From a virus, in IMG/VR virus record IMGVR_UViG_3300034418_008706, positions 1-41,498 of that record: 41,498 nucleotides of DNA. The stretch is one strand, 5' to 3'. The translations under genes and the position numbers were made by a program. The notes beneath the pieces are model-generated. The model had not been told where the DNA came from, did not search any database, and saw only the letters and a list, made by a program, of their open reading frames with translations. This document shows, piece after piece, positions 18,625 through 28,300 of this stretch. Every line of letters starts with the position of its first letter. Position 1 is the stretch's first letter.

Positions 18625-19366
18625 AAAGCCTGAAATAAAATTTATCTGTTCTATGCAAGCTGTTAAAGATACAATGCCTATTGTTAGAGCTGGACAGATT
18701 CCAAGGCCTTGGATCAAAAAAGTTGCTAAACAACAGGGATATGATGATGGAGATGGCAGAAACAGGTCTTCTTCAAGATGTCCCGGTATTATCGATGTTA
18801 TGAGAGAAGGTTTTGTTATTAGAGCTTGGTGCGATATAACAATCGTTATTGATGGAGATAACTTTACTTGGAAAATTCCTCATGAGATAAATGGACCAGC
18901 TGGTAACAACGTAGAAGTTATTACGGCTCATCATGATTTTAATTTATTCCAACATCTTGAAAATCTACCTAGACATTCTTTTAATCACGTATTAAAAATT
19001 AATACCCCTTGGTACATTGATATTCCTAAAGGATATAAGCTATTACAAATTCCTGTAACGTATGTAGACCAAAACACATTTACTTCGTTTATTGGTATGA
19101 TGGAATATGACCTAGGATTACACAGTTTAAACATTCCATTTGTTCTACATAAGAACAGAGGGGAAGTTACTATAAAGGCAGGAACTCCTCTTGCTCAGCT
19201 AATTCCAATTAAAATGGAAGATAGAATGGATATGGTAAACTTGTCTTTTCCAGAAAATCCAGAATACTATAAAATTTGGAATAATAAAATGTTATTAGAA
19301 TTTGGTACATGGAAAAGATCATATGCCGCTATAAGAAATTTTTGGAAGGAAAATTATTACAAATGA
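18593..19366 (+). CDS. Conserved hypothetical protein between two oxygenase-like genes
   Basis: This protein is about 257 residues from the ATG at 18593; a TTG at 18587 and another ATG at 18596 are also in frame. I chose 18593 for its spacing to AAAAGG near 18577. It overlaps the previous gene by 32 bases. Visible features are a basic start (FWKSKKPEIK), a CPGIIDVMREGFVIRAWCDI region (about 64–83), then a beta-rich half with HHDFN, WYIDIPKGYKLLQIPVTY and GTPLAQLIPI. The last two resemble the strands and turn of a small beta-barrel. The pattern fits a family of unknown function found in marine phages and bacteria (possibly DUF6065; not checked). The role is unknown. The tight coupling suggests it works with the flanking oxygenases. 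Confidence 0.55.
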   Translation: MMNLLRFWKSKKPEIKFICSMQAVKDTMPIVRAGQIPRPWIKKVAKQQGYDDGDGRNRSSSRCPGIIDVMREGFVIRAWCDITIVIDGDNFTWKIPHEINGPAGNNVEVITAHHDFNLFQHLENLPRHSFNHVLKINTPWYIDIPKGYKLLQIPVTYVDQNTFTSFIGMMEYDLGLHSLNIPFVLHKNRGEVTIKAGTPLAQLIPIKMEDRMDMVNLSFPENPEYYKIWNNKMLLEFGTWKRSYAAIRNFWKENYYK

Positions 19367-20013
19367 TTACCCCAGGTATTAATGAGGATATATTTGAAGT
19401 AAATTCTGATTCCTCTATTATTTTTAATAATGATCATATTATTATAGATAACTTTTATAAAAATTATGATCAGGTGTATGAACTTTGTACTAATATGTAC
19501 GCACCTCAATGGAAGCAAAAAGTAAGAGATAGGAACTTTATTGATTATTATGATTGCAGACCTAGAATAAACAACTTGTATGCAGGTGAAAAGCATGCTA
19601 AATTTATTTGGGATATGAAAGAATTAATTATTGGATCATGGGGGCTGAAAAGTCCAGTCAAATTTGTTAATGGGGGGATGTATGAGTTTTCGTACTTTAA
19701 ACATATACAAAATGTTCCACGTGAAAATATGCAGTTTAGGCCTAAGCGTGATGTTCCATTTACAGCAATTATACACATTGATAAAGTTTGTTCAGGTGGT
19801 ACAGCATATTATGAAGAGACCGAAGAGGAACTATCAGAAGAAATGTTTTGTGATGTGAGTAAGTTAAAAAAGGAAGTAATTCAAGCAAAGCCCAATAGAT
19901 GCGTTATTATTGAGTCTAATCGTTTGCACGGTGATTATATTAAAAACCATAACCAATATTATGACAATTGGAGGATAAATCAGCTTTGGTATTTTAATGA
20001 TTTTATGTCTTAA
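19363..20013 (+). CDS. 2OG-Fe(II) oxygenase-like protein (DUF6445-like)
   Basis: This protein has 216 residues from the ATG at 19363, which overlaps the previous stop as ATGA and follows GGAAGGA. A longer frame from 19309 would overlap by 58 bases and is less likely. The order of elements fits a double-stranded beta-helix oxygenase: IIIDNFYKNYDQVYELC (26–42), FTAIIHIDKV (133–142) with the H138-x-D140 pair, SGGTAYYEE (144–152), ESNRLHGDY (184–192) with H189, and WRINQLWYF (203–211) with R204 as the likely 2-oxoglutarate contact. The pattern is close to DUF6445-type proteins. The HxD...H...R set is intact, so activity is plausible; the substrate is unknown. Confidence 0.6.
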   Translation: MITPGINEDIFEVNSDSSIIFNNDHIIIDNFYKNYDQVYELCTNMYAPQWKQKVRDRNFIDYYDCRPRINNLYAGEKHAKFIWDMKELIIGSWGLKSPVKFVNGGMYEFSYFKHIQNVPRENMQFRPKRDVPFTAIIHIDKVCSGGTAYYEETEEELSEEMFCDVSKLKKEVIQAKPNRCVIIESNRLHGDYIKNHNQYYDNWRINQLWYFNDFMS

Positions 20014-20030
20014 CTTAAAGTTTCTTTTTA

Positions 20031-20038
20031 CATAAATA
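20031..20038 (+). promoter_or_regulatory. Weak late-promoter candidate (CATAAATA)
   Basis: A 7-of-8 match to the late promoter octamer lies in the 85-base gap before the gene at 20099, which has a good AGAGGAA ribosome site. The same gap holds a short imperfect hairpin around 20056–20073 (GGGGCGT/ACGCGTCC). This gap is a natural transcript start because it separates the fibre 1 group from the next group. Confidence 0.35.
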
Positions 20039-20098
20039 AGAATAACAAACCGTGGCAGGGGCGTTTACGCGTCCGACAAAGAAATCAAGAGGAATTTC

Positions 20099-20455
20099 AT
20101 GGCCCAATATGAAGAATTCACTATTGACCAAGGCTCTGATGTTGCGGTCGAAATACACTGTATAGATGCTGTTACTAATGCAGCGAAAGATCTTACTGAT
20201 CATAGTGTATCAGCAAAGTTAAAGAAAACTTATAATAGTGACAGCTCAGATACTACTTCGTTCTTAGCCGTAGTGACTGACCCGCCAGAAGACGGTATTG
20301 TTACCCTTACTCTTACAAACACCCAGACTGATGCTTTAAAGGCAGGCAGATATGTTTATGACGTGGAGCTATCATTTGTTGATAGCGCGGGCGACACAAT
20401 TATCGAACGTTTATTAGAGGGTAGGGTTCAGGTAACCCCATCGGTGACGAGGTAA
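20099..20455 (+). CDS. Small Ig-like virion protein
   Basis: This is a 118-residue protein with the segments YEEFTIDQGSDVAVEIHCID (4–23), HSVSAKLKKTYNSD (35–48), TLTLTNTQTDALKAGRYVYD (69–88) and IIERLLEGRVQVTPSVTR at the end. The layout of alternating strands with 'QG.D....I.......KDLT' and 'L.AGRYVYDVE' matches an Ig-like beta-sandwich found in small phage structural proteins, in the style of BppU N-terminal domains. It heads a group of three coupled genes (20099–22297). It is probably a virion or baseplate attachment protein; no partner is evident. Confidence 0.55.
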   Translation: MAQYEEFTIDQGSDVAVEIHCIDAVTNAAKDLTDHSVSAKLKKTYNSDSSDTTSFLAVVTDPPEDGIVTLTLTNTQTDALKAGRYVYDVELSFVDSAGDTIIERLLEGRVQVTPSVTR

Positions 20456-20459
20456 TATT

Positions 20460-20693
20460 ATGGTGCACAGAAACTTAAGGATTACTACTGGCAATACAAC
20501 TATAGTTAAAAAAATCACCGTTGGGAAACCAGTAAGAAGAATTGTAGAAGCAGAGGGAAATATTAATAATCTTATTGGGGTTAATACAACAAGTAAAGTA
20601 AATGGTAGCGTATTAGTTTATAATGCATCTAATGAATTGTGGGAAGCTACTTTGGATTTAGAGGAACAAAATATTAACGGAGGCAGCTACTAA
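20460..20693 (+). CDS. Small hypothetical protein
   Basis: This 77-residue protein has a GAGGTAA ribosome site directly before its ATG and ends by a one-base overlap with the next gene (TAATG). The N-terminal half is basic ([20 protein letters not shown]). The C-terminal half, with [20 protein letters not shown], resembles the short linker found in phage fibre proteins where a sample value is 'wanted' per turn. I do not recognise a family with certainty. A small structural connector for the fibre-like protein that follows is the most natural guess. Confidence 0.5.
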   Translation: MVHRNLRITTGNTTIVKKITVGKPVRRIVEAEGNINNLIGVNTTSKVNGSVLVYNASNELWEATLDLEEQNINGGSY

Positions 20694-22297
20694 TGGCAGC
20701 AATTATTAGAATAAAAAGGTCTACCGGTACAGCTGCGCCTTCGTCGCTTAAAAGTGGTGAATTAGCGTATTCTGCCGGTACAGGTACTGATGCCAATCTA
20801 GGTGATCGTCTTTTCTTCGGTAAAGGCGATGATGGCAGCGGTAACTCAACATCACAGGTAGTAATAGGCGGGGAGTATTTTGGTAATTTACTCGACCATA
20901 CGCCCGGTACTCTTACTGCTTCAAGTGCTATCCTTACCGATGCATCAAATAAGATTGACAACTTAAAGGTTGACAATATTGACATCAATGGAAATACTAT
21001 TAGCTCAACAGATATAGATGGAAATATCACACTTGATCCAAATGGAGCAGGTGTCGTTGACGTTAGCGTTTCTAAAATTATTAACGTCACTGACCCGACT
21101 AGCAATCAAGATGCCGCCACAAAGAAATATGTTGATGATCAATTTGCTGGGGGTTCAACTGTCTTTACAATTGCTGGTGATGGGGGTTCACCAGATACTG
21201 TCGCGGGCCAAGAAACTGTTACCTTTGCCGGTGACTCTGATATTCTCACCACTATCACTAATAATACCGTTACTTTCACTCACCGTGCTTCAAGTGTAAC
21301 AGCAGGTACATATGGTTCGCAAAGTGCCATTCCAGTATTCACTGTTAATGAAAACGGTCACATTGATTCAGCTGGTACAGTTAATGTTGCCACTACTCTT
21401 TCTACATCAGGAGAAACGGGTACAGGTACAGTAGATCTTCTCACGCAAACGCTCGGATTTACTGCTGGTGAAGGTATTAATACCACTGCTAGTGGTCAAA
21501 CTATAACCATTGCAGGTGAAGATGCTACTATCTCTAATAAGGGTATTGCGTCATTTGAAGATAGTGATTTTGCAATCCTAAATGGACACGTAAGAATTAA
21601 AGATGGCGGGGTATCCAATGTTCAGTTAGTTAATTCTACTCTTACATTAGGTACTTCTACACTAACACTTGGGGGTACAACAACTGACGTTGCGGGATTA
21701 ACACAATTAGATGTTGATAATATCAGAATTGATGGTAACACAATCAGCTCAACAGACGGTTCAAACACACTTTATATTGATCCAGCCCCAACAGATTCTG
21801 ATGGTGGTGATTTAGTTATTCGTGGTAACTTGACTGTTCAAGGTACACAAACAATTATTAACTCAACCACATTGTCAGTTAATGACAAGAACATTGTCCT
21901 TGCTGATTCTGCTGCAGACGGTACTGAAGCTGACGGAGCAGGATTTACAATTGGGGGAGCAAGCTATACAGGTACCAAACCAACTATCACCTGGGACAAC
22001 GCAAACACTGCTTGGGACTTTAATTATATAATCAATCTTGAAGATTCCATTGGTGGTAATAGTATTACGTTCAATGATGTTTCAATTACTGAAGCGATAG
22101 AAGATCATCTAGTTAATAATCTTCTATTAGCAGGTGAAGGCATTGATCTCACTTACGATGATGGTGCTAACACTCTAACAGTCGCAGCTGAACTTGCAAC
22201 AGTAACAAATCCTGGTGTGGCAAACTTTGATTCAGATCAAATGACAGTAACATCTGGCTTTGTAACTATCTACGAGCTGGATGGCGGTACGTTCTAA
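20693..22297 (+). CDS. Fibre-like virion protein with Mtd-type N-terminus
   Basis: This is a 534-residue protein. Residues 4–45 ([38 protein letters not shown]) resemble the N-terminal domain of the Bordetella phage tropism determinant, used for virion attachment. The middle holds an [20 protein letters not shown] segment common in fibre shafts (about 125–145) and repeated [15 protein letters not shown] and [20 protein letters not shown] elements. The C-terminus ends with [19 protein letters not shown], a strand pattern seen at ends of similar marine phage proteins. No chaperone domain is seen. It is probably a structural fibre or a linker between the baseplate and the giant fibre that follows. 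Confidence 0.65.
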   Translation: MAAIIRIKRSTGTAAPSSLKSGELAYSAGTGTDANLGDRLFFGKGDDGSGNSTSQVVIGGEYFGNLLDHTPGTLTASSAILTDASNKIDNLKVDNIDINGNTISSTDIDGNITLDPNGAGVVDVSVSKIINVTDPTSNQDAATKKYVDDQFAGGSTVFTIAGDGGSPDTVAGQETVTFAGDSDILTTITNNTVTFTHRASSVTAGTYGSQSAIPVFTVNENGHIDSAGTVNVATTLSTSGETGTGTVDLLTQTLGFTAGEGINTTASGQTITIAGEDATISNKGIASFEDSDFAILNGHVRIKDGGVSNVQLVNSTLTLGTSTLTLGGTTTDVAGLTQLDVDNIRIDGNTISSTDGSNTLYIDPAPTDSDGGDLVIRGNLTVQGTQTIINSTTLSVNDKNIVLADSAADGTEADGAGFTIGGASYTGTKPTITWDNANTAWDFNYIINLEDSIGGNSITFNDVSITEAIEDHLVNNLLLAGEGIDLTYDDGANTLTVAAELATVTNPGVANFDSDQMTVTSGFVTIYELDGGTF

Positions 22298-22306
22298 TAA
22301 TATAGC

Positions 22307-22334
22307 AGTCTGGAGTATTCTTATGCTCCAGACT
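22307..22334 (+). terminator. Strong hairpin, probable terminator or transcript-end stabiliser
   Basis: AGTCTGGAG (22307–22315) and CTCCAGACT (22326–22334) form a perfect 9-bp stem. Pairing continues inward for three more pairs to a 4-base TCTT loop. TTT follows. It lies 10 bases after the 534-residue protein stop and 31 bases before the giant fibre 2 start. The short U-run makes termination likely but partial. Confidence 0.7.
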
Positions 22335-22364
22335 TTAAACTAAACCCTTTTCTAAGGATCTAAA

Positions 22365-25300
22365 ATGGCAACTGCAATTAAGTTAAAGAAGTCGTCCGTC
22401 TCTAGTAATGCACCAGGAACAGGCGACATAGATTACGGCGAACTCGCAATTAACTACGCTGATGGTAAGCTGTTCTATAAAAACTCCTCAAATGTAATTA
22501 AGAATTTCTCTGACTCTGATGCAGTTCAGACTCAGATTGATAATGCAATTGTTGCTGCTGGTAGCTATAACGATGCATCAGTTGACGCGCATTTAAATAC
22601 AAGTACTGCAACTACTAGCCAACATTTAACGTGGAATGGATCCGATTATTCTTGGGATTCAATAGCTGCAGGTGTGACATCGATCGATGATCTGAGTGAT
22701 GGTAGTTCACCAGATGCTACATCACTTGGCTTAGGTACAAACGCTCTTGCGAATGATGATGGGTCAGCTAATAGTAACACAGCAGTTGGCCAATGCGCAT
22801 TAAATGCTAATACAACTGGTCAATACAATGTTGCTGTAGGTAGTCTTGCTCTTGTTAATAATAAAACAGGTTCTCAGAACGTTGCTGTGGGCCAGTATGC
22901 TGGATATAACATATGTAGTAGTGCTAATGTAGCAATTGGTAATAATACTTTATATCAAACAACTACTGGAGGGTATAACGTAGCAATTGGTCAGAATGCA
23001 ATGTATGCCAATACAACCGGCCAACAAAATACAGCTGTTGGTTATTATGCTATGTACTCAAACACAGGTGGTAAGTGTAATGTTGCACTTGGTACACAAT
23101 CAAGTTATAATAACACAACAGGAGAAGCAAATACCGCTGTTGGTCACAATTCTCTGAATGCAAACACATCAGGTTGTGAAAATACAGCTATAGGATATGG
23201 AGCAGGTAGATTAACAACAATTGGAAGGTGGAACACTGCAGTTGGTTCTAAGGCGTTTTGTCGGAATACAAGCGGATCTTATAATACAGCTGTTGGTCAA
23301 GGGAGTTTGTTTTGTACTATTACTGGTATGTGTAATACCGCTCATGGTACGCTTGCTTTGTTTGCAGCTACAGGATCTAATAATACATCTGTAGGAATGG
23401 TTTCTGGTTGTACTTTAACGACAGGATCTAATGTTACTACTTTAGGCTATAACGCACAACCATCATCAGCTACCGTATCAAATGAAATAACGATCGGTGA
23501 TGCTAATATAACATCATTTAGAATTCCAGGCCTACAAGCAACCGCAACTCATGGACAGGTGCTAGCATTCGACAGTGCTGGCGGTGATATAGCATTTACA
23601 ACTGTTGCAGCTGGTGGTGCATCTTCTATTGATGAGCTAAGTGATGGTGTAAATGATACTACTGACGATAATTTAGGCCTTGGTGATGGCGCGCTGGCTG
23701 CAATCTCAGCAGGTGCCGGTACAGCTAATGAAAATACTGCAGTTGGTAATCGTGCTCTTAATGCTAATACTATCGGTGATTATAACACTGCAATTGGTTC
23801 TGATGCTTTATTTGTAAACACTACTGGTAGTAGTAATACTGCTATCGGTAGAGCAGCAATGAAATGTAATGTTACGGGAGTATCTAACATTGCTGTTGGT
23901 GTATCAGCTATGCTTAACAATCTTGGCGGATGTAACAATGTGGGAATTGGCAATTCTTCATTATGTGCTAATACAACAGCAGGAGATAATGTTGCTATTG
24001 GTCTTTTTGCACAAAGGAATCTAACATCAGGGTCTGGTGGTAACATTTCAATAGGTACATGCGCTCTTGCTACAGTGACAACAGGCTATCAAAATACTGT
24101 AATAGGTCACTATGGCGGTAGATCAATAAACGGAGCTGCAAGAAGTAACGTTGCGGTTGGTGCATACGCAATGCTGAACTCGACGTCTGGAATTCATAAT
24201 GTTGCTCTTGGTAATGATGCTTTATATAATAACGGCGCTGGAGCTAACTACAACGTTGCTGTTGGATATGCAGCAGGTAGATCTAATAATGCTTCAGGCA
24301 ATGTGTTTGTTGGATATAGTTCAGGATATAATAGTACTACTGGTGATGGTCTTGTTGGTATGGGCTATGCAGCACTATGTAAAAACACAACAGGTAACTA
24401 TAATACCGCGATTGGTTGTTATGCATTAGCATGCAACACGTATGGATCTTGTAATACAGCGTTAGGTAGAGCAGCACTATGTGCTAATACTACTGGGACC
24501 GATAATACTGCTGTTGGCACTTTTGCAATGGCATTAAACACTTGTGGTGATCATAACACAGCTATCGGCAAGTGTTCAATGTACACAAATACCACTGGAT
24601 TAGGCAACACCGCTATTGGTAAACACTCATTAAAAGCTCAAACCTGGGGTAGATATAATACTTCTTTAGGTAACTATGCGATGCAAGCTAGTATATCAGG
24701 TAGTTGCAACACTGCTGTGGGTTACGGTTCTTTATTTTTAAATACAATCGGAGAAAGAAACGTAGGTGTTGGCCACTATTCATTACGTAGTAATACTACA
24801 GGATGTAATAATACTGCTGTTGGCCAATATGCCGGGTGCACAATAACAACTGGATCTAATGTCACTGTTATTGGCCAAAACGCACAACCATCATCAGCGA
24901 CCGTATCAAATGAAATTACTCTTGGTGATGCTAATATAACATCATTCAGAATTCCTGGATTACAAGCAACTGCAACTCATGGTCAAGTTTTAGCGTTTGA
25001 CTCAGCTGGTGGAGATATTGCGTTCACTACAGTCTCTGGAGGTGCTTCTTCTATTGATGAGCTGAGTGATGGTATAAATGACGGGTCAAGTGTTGGTTTA
25101 GGTACAGGTGCATTAGCAACTGATGATGGTACAAGTAATCGCAATACTGCACTAGGACACCAAACGTTAGCCAACTCTAGCACTGGTTATGACAATACAT
25201 CGGTTGGATGGTATGCACTATGTTCCAACACTGCTGGTTATTGTAATATAGCAATAGGTAGTGTAAGTCTCTGCGCAAACTCATCTGGTATTTGTAATGT

Positions 25301-28300
25301 CGCAGTTGGTGTACAATCTTTATATTCCAATACGACTGGTGGATGCAATATTGCTGTTGGTGGTACGGCTCTTCGTAACAACGTTGATGGTCAAAGAAAC
25401 GTTGCTGTAGGTGCTGGGGCTTCTTACAGCAATACTACCGGTTATGATAATGTTGTGCTTGGTTATCAAACTTTAAAATCTAATACAACCGGTATGGGAA
25501 ATATTATTATTGGTTCATGTGCTGGATGTACTGCCACATATGCTCAAAATAGTGTGGTAATTGGATACTATGCGGGATGTAGCGCTCAGAGGTTAAGCGA
25601 TCAAATTTTTATTGGTTGTGGTGCTGGCAGAGCAACGACAACCGGAGCAAACAACGTTTTTGTTGGTAATAGTGCAGGTAGATTTAGTACTGTTTCGCAA
25701 CAAAATATTGCAATTGGTATGTTTAGTGGATTTTATAATGTTAGCGGGAATTGTAATGTTACCCTTGGCTACTTTGCAGGTGCTAATAATACAACCAATT
25801 GTCATAATGTTGCAATAGGTGTTTGTTCACAATACGGTAGTGTATGTGGTAACCAAGTATCAGTTGGTGCATATTCTTTAAAAAATAGCACGACAGGTCA
25901 TTCCAATACTGCTATAGGACATTGCTCTTTATTCACTAATACAACAGGTTATGGAAATACTGCTGTTGGAATGTGTTCATTGATCAGTAATACATCTGGT
26001 TATAATAATGTAGCTATGGGATGTGCTTCTTTACTTTGTAGCACGACAGCTTATGGTAATACCTCTATTGGTACCGGTTCGATGAGATTCAATACCACTG
26101 GATCATGGAACACATCATTAGGACAAGAATCTCTATATTCAAACACTGTCGGTACCTTAAACGTTGCTGTGGGCCCAGCAGCATTGTATACGAATGTTAG
26201 TGGTTCAAAAAATGTTGCTGTGGGATTTTATAGTCTTAGAGATAACGTAACGGGTGAGTGTAACGTTGCTGTTGGTTATGGTTCATTGCTTAATAATAAA
26301 GGCACTGGAAATGTTGCCGTTGGTACTCATGCTATCAAATCACTTACCACAGGTATAAACAATACAGCTGTTGGTTATGAAGCTCTCTGCAGTAATATTA
26401 TTGGTAGTGGTAATACTGCTGTTGGTCATTATTCATTAAGGACGACAACAGGCAGTTGCAACACTGCTGTAGGTCGGTTTACTGCTCCTAATGCTACTTC
26501 TGCAGGTCTGACCTCTGCATTTGGTCACTGTACGTTGTATTCTTTGACTACTGGTCAAGGAAACACAAGTTTTGGTGCTGAATCATTAACTAACTTGACT
26601 TTTGGTAATCAAAACTCTGCATTTGGATTGCAGACCTTAAAAAGTCAAACCACTTCTAGCAGAAACAATGCATTTGGTTATCTTGCCGGCTGTTCTATAA
26701 CTTCTGGCTATGATAATGTCATGATTGGGTCATGCGCAATGTGTGCTGCCGTTACATCACGATCTAATGTTGCTGTTGGTAATAATGCCATGCAAAGTGC
26801 TACTTCATCTTATGGTGGGGTTGCTATTGGATTTAAATCTATGGTGCAAGCTACTGGATCTGCTCAATATAATACTGCTGTTGGTAGTTTTTCTCTGTGT
26901 AATGCTACAGGAGGCGCGAATACAGCTCTTGGAGCTGCTGCTGGTGGTGGTATAACTTCAGGTGAATGTAATACAGTTTTAGGCAGATCTGCTGGCAATA
27001 CGCTTACAACAGGTAGTTGTAATATTGTTATTGGAGCTGGGGCTCAGCCTTCAGCTGCTGGTGTATATAATGAAATTACTCTTGGCAATGCTAATATAAC
27101 ATCATTTAGAATTCCTGGCCTACAATCTGGTGCAACTCATGGTCAAGTTCTAGCGTTTGACTCAGCTGGTGGCGATATAGCATTTACTACTATTTCAGGT
27201 GGAGGAGGTGGATTAGACTCTGCTGCTGTCACTTCACTTATTGATTCTGATTATGTTCGTCTACGTCAAATAGGTGCATTAATTGATAGTGCTGTTCCTT
27301 CTGTTAAAGTTGGTGATCTCTGGTATGATAAGACCGATGGTACTCTCAACATTTATTATCAAGATAGTGCTGAAACACCAGTATTTGTTAACGTAGCATC
27401 ATCTACTGCAGCAGCAGCTGGTGGCGCATCTTCTATTGACGAGCTGAGTGATGCAATTGCAGATTCAACTGGTGGAACATCGCTCTCTATTGGTCTAGGA
27501 TCTGGTGCACTTGCTAATGATGATGGTAGTCTAAACAAGAATACTGCAGTAGGAATATGTGCATTAAATGCAACTGCTGCTGCAAGTTTAAATACAGCTG
27601 TTGGTATGGGAGCTTTGTGTTCGCTTACAACAGGGGATCAAAATACAGCTATAGGTGTTTGTGCTCTTAGGTGTCTTGGTAGTAGCACTTGGGCATACTA
27701 TAATGTAGCTATTGGAGCTTGTGCTGGGTTAAACACTACAGCCGGGGTGAATAACGTTATTGTTGGGACATTTGCTGGTATAGATCCTAATTTGGCTACT
27801 GGCAATACATTAATCGGTCACCAGACAGGTACTGCAACCGAGGGTAGTTACGCAACAGCTTTAGGTTATAGAGCTCTGAGATTTAATACTACCGGTGGTG
27901 CAAATACAGCCGTTGGCACATTTGCCCTTACCAACAATGTTACTGGTGGTTGTAATACTGCACTTGGTTTTTGCTCTATGGTCAATAATACTCTAGGTGA
28001 CTGCAATACTGCTGTTGGTAGAAGTGCATTAAGAAGCAACGTAACAGGTTGTTTTAATACAGGTATGGGGGCAAATGCGTTAGAAGACAATACAACTGGT
28101 CATTCCAATACTGCTGTCGGCGGTGGTGCATTATGCTTAAATACAACTGGTCATTCCAATACTGCTATTGGCAGACTTGCATTGAGTTTGAACACGGGTG
28201 GTTTATACAATACTGCTGTAGGTTGTAGAGCTCTAAATCTTAACTCTACTGGTCAGGCTAACGTAGCCATTGGCTTGGCGGCTATGTGCTTAAATTCAAC

